The position numbers were made by a program, and so were the translations under genes. The notes under the pieces are model-generated. The model was not told the origin of the DNA and did no database searches. It was given only the letters and a program-made list of their open reading frames with translations. Shown piece by piece: positions 51,836 to 62,745 of a stretch of 64,000 nt of DNA; the stretch's first letter is position 1, and each line of letters starts with the position of its first letter. The stretch is from positions 372,001-436,000 of the forward strand of contig CAVPXF010000056.1 of NCBI GenBank assembly GCA_963709655.1, given 5' to 3'. The stretch comes from Roseiarcus sp963709655 (GTDB lineage Bacteria > Pseudomonadota > Alphaproteobacteria > Rhizobiales > Beijerinckiaceae).

Positions 51836-52728
51836 GCCTCGTCAATCTCCTTGCGCAGGCCGTGCTGCTCGGCGGTTATTACGCGCTGCTCGCCTGCGGC
51901 CTGTCGCTGATGTTCGGCGTCATGCGGATCATCAATCTCGCCCACGGCGATCTCGCCATCCTCGCCGCCTTCCTCGTCTTCTCCATATCCGACGCCTTCG
52001 ACATTTCGCCCTTCCTGGCGCTTGTCGCCGTGCTGCCGATCATGGCCGCGGCGGGCTGGGCTCTGCAGCGCGGCATCCTGGAGCGGAGCCTGCGTGCGGG
52101 CGCGCTCGTGCCGCTGCTCGCGACCTTCGGCCTCTCTATCGCGCTCGAGAACATGCTCTTCGAAATCTACGGCGCGGACACGCGCTCGCTCGGCGGCATG
52201 ATCGGCGACTTTGCGTTCGACAGCTATGAAGTCGCCAATCAGTTTTTCCTCAGCTATCTCGCGGCGCTGATCTTCGCCCTCGCGGTCGCGCTGCTCGGGG
52301 GGCTGTCGCTGTTTCTCAAGCATACCTCTCTCGGCTGTGCGATCCGCGCCACGGCGGAGGATCCAGACACCGCCGAGCTGGTCGGAATCAATTCGCGCGC
52401 CGTCTATGCGGTCGCAGCCGCAATCGCGGTCGCGACGGTCGCGCTCGCCGGCGCGATGCTCGCCATGCGGGCGACCTTCGATCCCTATTCCGGGCCGATG
52501 CAACTCATCTTCGCCTTCGAGGCCGTCGTGATCGGCGGCATCGGATCGCTGTGGGGCACGCTGATCGGCGGAATCGTGCTCGGACTTGCGCAGTCGATCG
52601 GCGCCGCGTTCGACCCGAAATGGTTCCTGCTGGCCGGCCATCTGACGTTTCTCGCGGTGCTCGGCGTTCGAATGTTTCGGGACTGGGCGCGGGCGCGCGG
52701 CGGCCTGCGTTCGGCGCTGGGGCTTTAG
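51832..52728 (+). CDS. LivH-type branched-chain amino acid ABC permease
   Basis: The 298-residue membrane protein has about eight helices and the BPD_transp_2 pattern: YYALLACGLSLMFGVMRIIN near residue 16 (NLAHGD follows) and EAVVIGGIGSLWGTLIGGIV near residue 225. Its ATG overlaps the LivF-type stop. It forms one half of the importer channel. Confidence 0.92.
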
Positions 52729-52731
52729 CGG

Positions 52732-53760
52732 ATGAGGGAAGCGCGCGGGTTCTCCATTGAACGCTGGACGCGCGAATCGGCGGCCTTCGGCGCCGTCGTC
52801 GCCGTCGTTGTCCTGGCGCTGGCCGTCGCGCCGCTCGTTGCCGGCGCCGACATGGTCGACAAGCTGACGACTTTGTTCGTCTACGTCATCCTGGCCGCGA
52901 TGTGGAATGCGCTCGCGGGCTACGCCGGGCTCGTCTCGGTCGGGCAGCAGGCGTTTTTCGGGATCGGCGCCTATTTCGCCATACGGCTCGCGGCGGCGGG
53001 CCTTCCCCCCTATCCGTCCCTGCTCGCAGGCGCGGTCGGCGCGGCGCTGCTCGCAATCCCCGTTTCCTTCTTCATGCTGCGCCTCAAGGCCGGTGAGTTC
53101 GCGATCGGCATGTGGGTGCTCGCCGAGGCGCTGCATCTGATGGTCAACCTGGACCCGCTCATCCAGGGCGAGACCGGCACGTCGATGATCTCGCTCAACG
53201 CCTACCCCGATCACGTGCGTCTGGCCGCCAACTATTGGCTGTCGCTCGGATCGATGCTGGCGCTGCTCGGCGTGATCTTCGTCCTATTGCGCAGTCCGTT
53301 CGGGGCCTCGGTGCAGGCGATCCGCGACGACGAGGAGGCGGCGGCCTCGATCGGCGTCAGAGTCCTCGCCGCCAAGCGGACAGTGTTCATTCTGGCGGCG
53401 TTCGGTTGCGCGCTCGCCGGCGTCCTGTGGCTCGCGACCTCGATCACGTTCCAGCCGAAGACCAATTTCGGCGTGCAATGGACCGCGTACATGATCCTGA
53501 TGGCGCTGGTTGGCGGCCTCGGCACGTTCGAGGGGCCAATCCTCGGGGCGCTCCTGTTCTTCCTGGTGCAGAACGAGTTCGGCGAGAACGGCGTCTGGTA
53601 CATGGCGGGGTTGGGCGCGGTCGCCATCCTCTTCGCGCTCTTCCTGCCGCGCGGACTGTGGGGCGAGATCGAGGCGCGTTACGACCTGCGTCTCCTGCCG
53701 GTCGGCTATCGCCTCCGCCTGACGGACTTGCGCGGCCCGGGATTTGGCGGCCCGGGATAA
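52732..53760 (+). CDS. LivM-type branched-chain amino acid ABC permease
   Basis: The 342-residue membrane protein has about nine helices, with NALAGYAGLVSVGQQAFFGI near residue 57 and ALVGGLGTFEGPILGALLFF near residue 260, both LivM hallmarks. It follows LivH after three bases and ends the operon. The substrate cannot be told; amino acids, amides or urea are all possible for this family. Confidence 0.92.
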   Translation: MREARGFSIERWTRESAAFGAVVAVVVLALAVAPLVAGADMVDKLTTLFVYVILAAMWNALAGYAGLVSVGQQAFFGIGAYFAIRLAAAGLPPYPSLLAGAVGAALLAIPVSFFMLRLKAGEFAIGMWVLAEALHLMVNLDPLIQGETGTSMISLNAYPDHVRLAANYWLSLGSMLALLGVIFVLLRSPFGASVQAIRDDEEAAASIGVRVLAAKRTVFILAAFGCALAGVLWLATSITFQPKTNFGVQWTAYMILMALVGGLGTFEGPILGALLFFLVQNEFGENGVWYMAGLGAVAILFALFLPRGLWGEIEARYDLRLLPVGYRLRLTDLRGPGFGGPG

Positions 53761-54069
53761 GGACGCTTCGGCTGCGCCTTGAGCCTCCTCGGATTGACGA
53801 AGTCACCCTTTCACAAAGCCGGCCCCCCGTTGGCTCGAGCCGCCCCGCGATCCTCGCGAGGACTGCCCGTCCGCCGTTCGCGGTCGCGGCCTGCAACAGC
53901 CGCTCCACGCCGACGGCGGACGATGTGTTCGTCCGGCGCGGCCCGCGCTCCAGTTCATGCGCGGCAAATCCGGCGAGGCCGTTGACGGGCCTTCGCGTTC
54001 GGCTACCATCGGGCTTCCAGCGGAGGTTCCGGACCTTCCGTTCTTCTCGCAGACGGTCGCCGACACAAA
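53761..54069. other. Intergenic region before the cyclase gene
   Basis: It holds a perfect 12-bp palindrome TCCTCGCGAGGA (53851-53862) and a promoter-like pair at 53982-54009. No gene is seen in the 309 bases. Confidence 0.4.
53982..54009 (+). promoter_or_regulatory. Possible sigma-70-type promoter for the cyclase gene
   Basis: TTGACG (53982-53987) and TACCAT (54004-54009) are 16 bases apart, about 60 bases before the likely start. The -10 match is weak. Confidence 0.25.
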
Positions 54070-56321
54070 ATGAAGGTCCGCTCGCCCAGGGCGCTGAGTC
54101 GAACTGAAGAAATGGCGTTCCTATGTGCTGGTCGTCATCGCCGCCTATCTATTGACCGTCGCCCTTGGCGACCTGCTCGGGCCGCTGCGCGGCAATATCG
54201 ACAACCTGGTCTTCGATCAGTACCAGCGGTGGAAGCCGAGGCCCTACGACTTCAGCCAGCCGGTCCGCATCGTCGACATCGACGACAAATCAATTCACCT
54301 GATCGGCCGATGGCCCTGGTCGCGCCGGAAGATGGCGGATTTGGTCGAGGCGCTCGTCAAGGCGAACGTCGCCGCCATCGGGTTCGACTACCTGTTTTCC
54401 GAGAAGGACCAGGCGACCGGCGATCTCGGCAAGTGCGCTGAGGGCGGCGGCCATAGCGCCAATTCGGCGTCGCGTTGTGAGGAGCGCGCCGATGGCGACG
54501 CCGCTTTTGCTCAAGCCATCCAAGGCCGTCCCGTCGTCCTCGGCGCGTATCTCACGCCGACCCACAACGGCTCCCAGGCGAGCCTCACGACCAAGGCCGG
54601 ATTCTCCTTCGTCGGCGATCCGCCGACGTCCCTGGTCACGTCCTTCAACGGCGTGCTGGCGCCGATCCCGGAACTCGCCGACGCTGCGGAGGGTCTCGGC
54701 TTCTTGAACTGGCTGCCGGACAACGACCGGGTGGTCCGCCGCGTGCCGCTGCTGCTCGCAGTCAACGGCCAGATCCAGCCGAGCCTCGTGCTCGAGACGC
54801 TTCGGGTCGCCCAGGGGGCGACGGGCTACATCGTGAAATCGACGACCGCCTACGGCAGCACCGCCGGCAAGACCGACGTGATCGATTCGATCAAGGACGG
54901 CGACGTCATCGTGCCCGTGCAGGCCGATGGGCAGTTGCGCGTGTGGTTCGGAAAGTCCGATCCGCGCCGGTCGATCCCGGCCTGGAAGGTGCTGCAGCCA
55001 GGCGCCGACCTTTCCGAGCTTGCCGGCAAGATCGTGCTCATCGGCGCCAGCGCTTCGCTCCTCACCGACATCGTGGCGACGCCGCTCGATCCGTCGACGC
55101 CGGGGGTCGAGGCTCATACCCAGCTCATCGAGCAGATCCTTTCCGGCGTGACGCTGGAGCGGCCCGACTGGGCGCTCGGCGCGGAATTGCTGGCCGGCGC
55201 GGCGATGTCGCTGATCGTCGCGGCGCTTCTGCCGTTCATCCCGATCTATGCGACGGCGGTCGTCGGGGGCATCCTCGCAGCGGCCATCGGCGTTCGTCAG
55301 CTGGAACGCCTTTACGCGTCAGGGCGTGCTGATCGACCCGCTCTACCCGAGCATCGCCGCGGGCTTCGTGTTCCTCGCCGGCGTCGGGCAGCTCTACGGC
55401 CAGAAGCGCCAGCAGGTGAGCGAGATCCGCTCGGCCTTCGGTCGCTACGTATCGCCCGCGGTGGTCGCCCGGCTCGCCGAACACCCCGAGCAGCTGCAGC
55501 TCGGCGGCGAGAAGCGCGACCTCAGCCTGATGTTTTGCGATATCCGCTCGTTCACGACCTTGTCCGAGGGCTTCACGGCGATCGAGCTGTCGGCCTTCCT
55601 CAACGCGTATCTGTCGCCGATGACCGACATCATTTTGGGCGAGGAAGGCACGGTCGACAAGTACATGGGCGACGCCATCATGGCGTTCTGGAACGCGCCG
55701 CTCGACGACGCGGCCCACGGCATCCACGCGGTGCGGGCCGCGCTCCAGATGCGCGAGACGCTGGCGCGCCTCAACCAGGAATGGCGGGCCGAGGCCGAAG
55801 CGGCGGGGCGTCCCTTCAAGCCGGTGAAGTTCGGCATCGGCATGAACACCGGCGAATGCAGCGTCGGCAACATGGGATCCGAGCAGCGATTCGACTATTC
55901 GGCGCTCGGCGACGAGGTCAACATCGCCTCGCGGCTCGAGGGGTCGTCCAAGCAGTTCGGCGTCGACGTCGTGGCGAGCTCGGCCACGCGCGACGAGGCG
56001 CCGGAATTCGCCTGGCTCGAGATCGACGCCGTCAAGCTCAAGAACAAGACGCGGGCCGTGGCGCTCTACGCGCTCGCGGGCGGGCAAGCCTACGCCGAAA
56101 GCGAGTCGTTCCGCGGCCTCCTCGCGCTGCACGAGGAGATGCTCGCCGCCTACCGCGCGCGGAAATTCGCCGCCGCGCGACGATTGGCCGATGAGGCGGC
56201 GCCGCTCGCGCCCGCCGAGGTCGTCGGGCTCTACGGCTACTACGTCAAGCGGTTTGCCGCGCTCGACGCCGAGACGCTGCCCGAGAGCTGGGCGCCGATG
56301 ATCGCGCTCGACGAAAAATAG
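54070..56321 (+). pseudogene. CHASE2-domain adenylate/guanylate cyclase, two +1 frameshifts
   Basis: The protein has an N-terminal membrane helix, a CHASE2 sensor domain (VRIVDIDDKSIHLIGRWPWS; AAIGFDYLFSEKD), three membrane helices, and a class III cyclase domain (LSLMFCDIRSFTTLSEGFTA; DKYMGDAIMAFWNAP with the metal Asp; FKPVKFGIGMNTGECSVGNM). Frameshift 1 is at GAACTG (54101-54106), needed if the ATG at 54070 starts; a GTG at 54125 avoids it. Frameshift 2 is at GGCGTTC (55290-55295); repair joins AAIGV to SWNAFTRQGVLIDPLYPS. Repaired length is about 749 residues. It makes a cyclic nucleotide in response to a periplasmic signal. It ends 35 bases from the convergent autotransporter gene. Confidence 0.85.
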
Positions 56322-56356
56322 ACCGGCGCCCACGTCCTCTCGGAACAGACGTCGTT

Positions 56357-59300
56357 TCAGAAGAGGTAGCGTAAGCCGACGCCGCCATGCACCGTCGTCC
56401 CGATCACACCGCCGAAGGTGCCCAGAATGAAGCCGTCGACGACCATGCGCTGGCTGACCCGGTAGCCGACGCGCGCGCCCCATTCGTACCAGACCGAATT
56501 GCCGATCGGGTACGGCGAGATCGCGCCGAAGTTGGCGACGCTCCACTGCGAATCGTTGGTGGAGTTGAACCCATAGGCGACCGCGCCGCTGACGTTCGCC
56601 TCGAACCGGCCGCCGAAGAGATGGGTGTACTGGGCGCCGAGCCGCGCCACGTCGAGCGCCTCGAGGCCGGTCGACACGGTTGCGGGATAAGGATTGTTTC
56701 CGCTGGACGCCTCGGTGTAGCCGCCCGCGACGAGCCAGCTTCGGCTGATGTCCGTGTAGATCGCCGCTTCGTCGATCGGCGTGACCCGGTCGACCCATCC
56801 GACCCGGCCGAACAGACCGAGGCTGCGGTTGATCGCGTCGCCTTGACCTTCGGCGATCAAATCCCCGTTGGGGTAGGTGCGTGAATAGCGAACCTGCTCG
56901 AAGGGCACGAAACCGCCGCCGATTTCGACAAATGGACGGCTGCGGCCGAAATTGATCGGGTCGTAGGTGAGCGCGCCGGCGAAAGTCGGAGCGTTGGTGA
57001 CGGTGATGCCGGGGGCGGTGTATTCGTCGTATGAGAAGCCGCCGATCACGGTCAGTTCGGGCGTGATGTTCGTCCGGCCGTGCGCGCCGAGCGCGTAGGA
57101 GCCGACCGATCCGAACCCGGAACTGCAGTCCGAGCAGTTGACCTGCTCGGTCTCGCCGAGAAGGATCGAGCTCAGCACCCTGCCGGTGATCAGCGCCTGC
57201 TGCTGCGCCCTCGCGACGGCGTTGACCGAATTGGCCATCTGCGCCTCGGTCGTCGTCGGGGCTGCGACGAGATAATAGTCCTCGCCGTTCTGCTGGAGCG
57301 AATAAAGGTAGCCGCCGGCGGCCGTCGTCTGGGCGAGGGCGAAGGCGTTCTTGCCGATCGTTGCGCCGTTGGCTGCGACGACCAATGGAATGCCGTTTCC
57401 GGTCGTCGCAGCGCCGCCGATGGTCGTGTTGTTGATCGACAACATTGTCTGCTGACCCGTCGCCGACCCAGTGACGACGATCTTGTCGGCAATCTGTCCC
57501 GCCAGAGGGAGGCTCGCGTACGCGAGCGCCGCGTTCATCGCGATCGAAGCGCCAGATCCGGCAGAATAATTGCCGATCGTCAAGGTCTTGAACCCGCCCC
57601 CGAGGCTCGGCGGGGCGAACACGACCGCGCTGTTCGTCACCGCGAGATTCGAGACGACAGAGGAGCCCGTCGCCGTCCAGGTCGAGCCGTTCGTGAGATT
57701 GAGCGTCGACGTCGAGGTGGAATTGGTCGCGATCGCGCCGGTCAAGGCCGACGCCGACGCGTTCAGCGTGACGAAACTGCCGCCGGTCGCGTTCAAGAGC
57801 GTGTTCGATCCGGCGTTCGCCGTCGTGCTGTTGAAATTGATCGTCGCCGTGGAGGGGTCGGCGAAGATGAGATTGCCCGTCTGGTTGGCGATGGTGAAAT
57901 TGTTGAATGTCGCGGTCTGGTTCGTTCCCCCGAGAAACGCGATCGCCCCGCCCGCGGAGGCGATGGTTCCGCCGCCGGTCGCCACGATGGAGGCGCCGGC
58001 GCCCTGCAGGCCGATTGCGGTGGCGCCCGGGTTGGTCGTTGTGACGTTGAGAGGCCCGGATATCGTGATCGAGCCGGCTCCGCCGCTGCCCGCCGCGTCG
58101 CTCGCCAGCAACCCGAAGGCCCCGGCCCCGGTGGTCTTGACGGTCGTTGCGGCGAGACTGACCGTCGACCCGGCGCCGTCGGCGTTGACGCCGTAAGCGC
58201 CGAGCCCGCTGGCCGGCGAGGTCCCGCCCGAGGTGGAGACCGTCGTCGCGCTCGAGGCGGAGATCGCGCCGCCTTGGCTCGCATAGACGCCGATCGCTCC
58301 GTTCCCTCCAGTGGCGAACGTGTTGGAGCCCGAGAAGGTCGCCTTCGAGCCCGAGCCTGAAACGGCAAGCGCATGGGCGTCCTGACCCGAGGTCGCGACC
58401 GTCGTCGCGCTCGAGGCGGAGATCGCGCCGCCTTGGCTCGCATAGACGCCGATCGCTCCGTTCCCTCCGGTGGCGAACGTGTTGGAGCCCGTGAGGGTCG
58501 CCTTCGAGCCCGAGCCTGAAACGGCAAGCGCATGGGCGTCCTGACCCGAGGTCGCGACCGTCACGCCGCTCAGGATCAGGGCGCCGCCGGCGTCGGCCTG
58601 AGCGCCGGGGCTGCCGGCGCCGTTCGTCGCGACCGATACGCCGGCGCCGCCAAGCGGATTGGCGGTGATCGCGGAGCCGTCGCCGGTCGCGTAGAGGCCC
58701 GGCGCGCCGGCGCCGTAGGTCGTCACAGACCCGCCGTCGAGCGTCGCGCTTCCCGCGCCGGCCGCAAAGACGCCGACGCCGCCGGCCGCCGGCGCGGCGC
58801 CGGCGCCGGTCGTAATCGCCACGCCGCTGGCGGTGATCGCGGAAGTGTCTGCCGGTGACCGAAAGCCCGTCCGAGCCGGCCCCCGAGGTCTGGACCGAAC
58901 CGCCGGTGAGCACGATCACGCCGCCGCTGTCGGCCTGGGCGCCGTGCGCCCCGTCTCCGGTCGTCACAATCGAGGCGCCGCCGGACAGCGTGACTTGTCC
59001 GCCGGCGTCGGCGACCACGCCGCTCGCGCCGGTCCCGCTTGTCATGACGGTCATCTGGGCGCTCGACGAAATCGTTGCGCCTCCGCTGGCGTAGAGGCCG
59101 AAGGCGTTCGCGCTCGTGGTGTTGACGCTCGCTGTCGCTCCGGGTCCGAATGTCACGCTGGACGGCGGGGTGGGATTGATGGAGTCGTTGTAACTGAAGA
59201 CGCCGTACGGCGCCGTCGTCTGGCCGGGATAGTCGCCGGCGACCGCGTTAAACGACGTTATGCTGGTGTTGCTTCCCGTCACAATGATTTGGCCGCCGCC

Positions 59301-59564
59301 GTAGGCGAGGAACGCAAAGCCGGTGTAGGGAATGAATGGGCTTACGCCCGGAGGATAGCCCGGAATAGAGTAGCCTGCCTGAAAGGCGAGGTTCGACGGG
59401 GTCACGGTGCAGACACTGTTGGTGCCTTGAAGGGCGAATACGTTGGTGTAGGGGGCGCCGTCGAGGACCCCCCAGGCGCAATAGGCCGCGGCTTGGTCCG
59501 TCCAGGCCAGCGCCGCGAGCGTCAGGGCGCCCGCGACAACGGCGAGCCCGGGAGGCCGTGTCAT
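56357..59564 (-). pseudogene. Large autotransporter, one +1 frameshift
   Basis: The product has a signal peptide (MTRPPGLAVVAGALTLAALA, ending AAA), a Gly/Ser/Thr/Ala-rich passenger of beta-helix type with many SGGA/TTGAG repeats, and a C-terminal 12-strand autotransporter barrel ending in RYLF, the terminal Phe needed for outer-membrane insertion. The frame breaks after DGLSVTG near 58850, where AGACACT needs one base removed to give TSAITASGVAITTGAG-like sequence. Repaired length is about 1068 residues. Two near-identical 53-residue units lie in the passenger. It starts 12 bases after the FecR gene, so they form an operon. Confidence 0.85.
58242..58559 (-). repeat. Tandem 159-bp duplication in the autotransporter passenger
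   Basis: Two in-frame 159-base copies (58242-58400 and 58401-58559) differ at only a few positions. Each encodes 53 residues with ATSGQDAHALAVSGSGSKAT and GSNTFATGGNGAIGVYASQG. Such a recent duplication can lengthen or shorten the beta-helix. Confidence 0.85.
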
Positions 59565-59575
59565 CCCGATTGTGG

Positions 59576-60338
59576 CTATCGACCGCACAAAGCGCCCCCA
59601 GAGCCCGAAAAGCCGTAGGTGTCGCCGGAGCAGAGCGCCAGATCCCCCGCGCACAGCGAAGCGAAATCGACGCCCTGGTCCGTCATGCTCGCCGTGGTCG
59701 TCCCCCCGGACCTCTTCGCCTGCGCCGTCTGGCCGGGATGATCGAGTTCGACACACTCACAGCGCGCAGTGCGCGGGCCGGCGCCGCCGAAGGCTCTGCC
59801 GCAATTGCGCGCCTGTTGCTCGAAGCTCACGCCGTTGCGTCTTGGGCAGACGAGCGCCCGCCCCTCGACGAGCGTCACGCGCGTATTGGCGGTCTGAACG
59901 TCGATGTCGAGCACCGTGCCGCGGACGCCGATGGCCGCGGTCGGCGTGGTGATCGTATACGCCTTCTTGTCGAGATTGCCTGTGGTGAACCGGAAAAGGC
60001 CCTTCGCAAGGCCCACCGCAACTTTTCCGGCGCTCTGATCGCCTTCATAGACGAAGCGGTCCAGCACGACCCGCGACGTCGGCCCGACGGCGAGATTGGT
60101 CGAGTTCGAGGAAAATGAGCTTGGCGAGCGAGTCCGTTCCGGTGCGCACAACCTCGTTTCGATAGACGGAATCGCCCACCGAAAGAGGTCCCGCCGCGCC
60201 GCTGATCTCGCGCGTGACCTGATTTTGCGCCGTGGTCGTTGAACCGATCGCCTGCTGCGCGACGGCGCCGCTCGCAGCGCACGTCGCTCCAAGCGCGATG
60301 AAAAACGCGACGACCGCCGAAACCGAACGCTCCGCCAT
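59576..60338 (-). pseudogene. Periplasmic FecR-domain protein, one +1 frameshift
   Basis: The protein has a signal peptide (about 1-28, ending AVAQ) and a FecR domain: SVGDSVYRNEVVRTGTDSLA, then VGPTSRVVLDRFVYEG and TPTAAIGVRGTVLDIDV. GAACTC at 60102-60107 (minus-strand sense) breaks the frame; removing one A gives KLIFLDSTNLAVGP. Repaired length is 253 residues. Unlike sigma-factor-regulating FecR it has no N-terminal cytoplasmic anti-sigma segment. The C-terminal third holds seven Cys and an SGSGGALCGR end, suggesting disulfides. It is 12 bases upstream of the autotransporter; the 67 A+T-rich bases before it probably hold the promoter. Confidence 0.82.
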
Positions 60339-60405
60339 GGACCCCGCGCTGCCAGAATCAGACTAATTACTTGAAAAAAGAATAAATTACAGGCGCCGCG
60401 CAAAG

Positions 60406-61047
60406 TCAATCGGCCCGCCTGCTGTTGTGAACAGGGCCGACTGCACTGGCCGCCGTCAGGTCTTCGGGCGTGTCGACATCGAAGGAGGCGTCGGAGCCGG
60501 CCGTATCGATTTCCATGATCCGGCCGGCGTCCAGTCCAGCGAGAAGGCGGCGCGCGCCTTCGTCGCCTTCAAGGCGCATCGCCTGATCGAACAGAGGCCG
60601 CGCCAGCAGAACCGGGTTGCCGCGGCGCCCGTCCTGAAGCGGCGCGACCGCCCACGCCTCCGGCGCGACTTCGAAAGCGTCGATCAGACGGTTGATCAAT
60701 GCGGAGTCGACGTGTGGCATGTCGCCCAGCAGCACAAGCGTCGCGGCCACGTCGGACGGCAGCGCGCTGAGGGCGGCGCGCAGCGATGAGGCGAGGCCGG
60801 TCGCAAAATCGGGATTGACCACGATTGTCGCCGGGATGCCGGCGAGAGCCGCCTCGACCCGATCCCTTGCGTAGCCAACCACCACGCTCACCGGGCGGGC
60901 GCGCGACGCCCATGCGGCTTCGACAACGCGGCGGATAATCGGCTTGCCGGAGACCTCGGCGATGAGCTTGGTCGCCTCCACGCCGCCCGCGGCGCGATAG
61001 CGCGAGGACTGGCCTGCCGCCAGCACGACGGCGCCGACCTTAATCAT
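60406..61047 (-). CDS. MocA/MobA-like nucleotidyltransferase
   Basis: The 213-residue protein opens with VGAVVLAAGQSSRYRAAGG and has VLLGDMPHVDSALINRLIDA, the family's NTP-binding loop and metal Asp; RRGNPVLLARPLFDQAM is also typical. It transfers CMP (MocA, to molybdopterin) or GMP. The association with XdhC and CoxE genes favours MocA-type synthesis of molybdopterin cytosine dinucleotide for a CO-dehydrogenase-like enzyme. It overlaps the MPT-binding gene by eight bases. Confidence 0.88.
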   Translation of the reverse strand: MIKVGAVVLAAGQSSRYRAAGGVEATKLIAEVSGKPIIRRVVEAAWASRARPVSVVVGYARDRVEAALAGIPATIVVNPDFATGLASSLRAALSALPSDVAATLVLLGDMPHVDSALINRLIDAFEVAPEAWAVAPLQDGRRGNPVLLARPLFDQAMRLEGDEGARRLLAGLDAGRIMEIDTAGSDASFDVDTPEDLTAASAVGPVHNSRRAD

Positions 61048-62044
61048 GCGGCTCGCGCGGCTGGGGTCGGGATGTAATCTCCATCAGCAGTCCGCCGACG
61101 CCCATGGCGCGAATATCGGCGTCCGTGATCGGGATATCGGCGAGCACGCGCTGGAGAACCCAGTCGAAGCCGTTTTCCTTCGGCGATCGCGCGCAGCCGG
61201 GCGCGCCGATGATTGGCTTGCGGCCGTGGGCGGCCAGCAGCAGGAGATTGCCCGGATCGACCGGCATGCCGAACCGTTCGATCCGGCCGCCCAACGCCTC
61301 GATCGCGGCTGGGATGACGTCGCGCCTGTCGGTGATCGCGGACGCCCCGAAGACAACGAGTACGTCGGCCCGCGGTTCGAGCCGCTGCAGCGCTTCGCCG
61401 AGCGCGCTGACGTCGTGAGGACTCGTGACGTGCTCGACGACGCGCGATCCCGTCGGCGCAAGGCGCGCCTCGAGGGCGCGCAGCGTCTTGGCGATCACGC
61501 TGTCTTTCAGACCAGGAAGCAGGGTCGAGACGACGGCGACCCGCAGCGGCCGGAACGGCGCCACGGACACCGCCGGCGCCGATCCGAGCGCTTCAAGCGC
61601 CGCCCCGAGTGTCGCCTCGCGGGTCGAGAACGGTATGATCTTGACGGTCGCGATCATGTCGCCGTCCTCGACGGGGCGATACGCGGTCAGGGTGGCGACG
61701 GTGATCGTCTCGTCGATCGCGTTGACCCGGTCGATCGCATCCCGGTCGATGAGGGCGAGCCCGGCGGCTTCCGCGAACAGGTTGACCCGGCCGGTGAACG
61801 GCGCCGCGCATCGGGTGTGGGCCCCCGCGAGGCGTCGGGCGAGGCGAGCGGCCGCCTCGTCCTCGCCGACGTCTCCGCTTTCGAGACGGGCCGCCATCAC
61901 GTTCTGCACGCCGGCCTCAGCCAACGTCTTCCGCTGACCGGGCGTCACCACGTCGCCCTTCTTCAGCGTCAGGCCTTCGATCCGCACCGCGTGCGCCAAA
62001 ATCGCGCCGTTCGCCTCATCGATGGGCACCGCGCCGAATTTCAT
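61040..62044 (-). CDS. Molybdopterin-binding (MoeA-like domain) protein
   Basis: The 334-residue protein has an N-terminal MoeA-like part (GAVPIDEANGAILAHAVRIE, LTLKKGDVVTPGQRKTLAEA) and a C-terminal MoCF-binding domain (VFGASAITDRRDVIPAAIEA, PGNLLLLAAHGRKPIIGAPG). Such proteins accompany molybdenum hydroxylase maturation genes. The ATG at 62044 overlaps the XdhC C-terminal gene's stop; its own end overlaps MocA-like. Extended upstream readings are antisense-like. Confidence 0.86.
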   Translation of the reverse strand: MKFGAVPIDEANGAILAHAVRIEGLTLKKGDVVTPGQRKTLAEAGVQNVMAARLESGDVGEDEAAARLARRLAGAHTRCAAPFTGRVNLFAEAAGLALIDRDAIDRVNAIDETITVATLTAYRPVEDGDMIATVKIIPFSTREATLGAALEALGSAPAVSVAPFRPLRVAVVSTLLPGLKDSVIAKTLRALEARLAPTGSRVVEHVTSPHDVSALGEALQRLEPRADVLVVFGASAITDRRDVIPAAIEALGGRIERFGMPVDPGNLLLLAAHGRKPIIGAPGCARSPKENGFDWVLQRVLADIPITDADIRAMGVGGLLMEITSRPQPREPHD

Positions 62045-62745
62045 GTCGCGCCGACCTCCGAGCGCAGAGGATTTTTGCGCAGCGAGGCGACGATCTCGCC
62101 GATGATCGACACGGCGATCTCGGCCGGGCTCACGGCGCCGATGTCCAGACCGATCGGAGCGTGGATCCGCGCCAGCGCGCCGTCGTCGAATCCGTTCGCC
62201 CGCATCCTCTCCAGCCGCTTCGCGTGCGTCTTTCTCGACCCGAGCGCGCCGATGTAGAAACAATCCGCCTTCAGCGCGACGACGAGCGCCGGATCGTCGA
62301 TCTTGGGATCGTGGGTCAGGAGGCAAATCGCCGTATAGCGGTCAGGCGGCTGAGCGGCGAGCGCCTCGTCCGGCCAATCCGCGATCACAGGCGTATCGGG
62401 AAAGCGCTCCGGCGTGGCGAAGGCGGTCCGGGGATCGATCACGGCGACATCGAGCCCGGCGATCCTCGCCATCGGCGCGAGCGCCTGGGAGATATGGACG
62501 GCGCCGATGATGACGAGCCTCGGCGACGGAGCCTGGACCGTCAGGAAATAGTCGACGCCGTCGAGCGCGACCGCGCCGCTCTTGCCCATGCGCAACGCGG
62601 ATTCGAGACCCGCCGCCAAGGGGTCGCCGTCGAATGCCGAGGCCTCGACGAAACGCTGGTCGCCGTCGGTGAGCCGCGTGACCATCACGCCCGCGCGCCG
62701 TTCGCGCCGGGCGGCATTCATCGCCCTGAGGACATCGAGCCGCAT
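62041..62745 (-). CDS. XdhC C-terminal (Rossmann) family protein
   Basis: The 234-residue protein has the XdhC C-terminal Rossmann domain: PRLVIIGAVHISQALAPMA, TAICLLTHDPKIDDPALVVA, and FYIGALGSRKTHAKRLERM. XdhC proteins bind Mo cofactor and help its sulfuration and insertion into xanthine dehydrogenase-family enzymes; CoxF of CO-dehydrogenase clusters is the matching form. The ATG at 62745 overlaps the XdhC_CoxI gene's stop, so the two halves of XdhC are separate, adjacent genes here. Confidence 0.88.
   Translation of the reverse strand: MRLDVLRAMNAARRERRAGVMVTRLTDGDQRFVEASAFDGDPLAAGLESALRMGKSGAVALDGVDYFLTVQAPSPRLVIIGAVHISQALAPMARIAGLDVAVIDPRTAFATPERFPDTPVIADWPDEALAAQPPDRYTAICLLTHDPKIDDPALVVALKADCFYIGALGSRKTHAKRLERMRANGFDDGALARIHAPIGLDIGAVSPAEIAVSIIGEIVASLRKNPLRSEVGAT

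Noticed and set aside
55236..59756. Very long minus-strand open frame (about 1500 codons) overlapping the cyclase and autotransporter
   Set aside because: Only its first part matches the autotransporter N-terminus; the rest is Arg-rich out-of-frame sequence over genes with clear domains, produced by high G+C and the frameshift.
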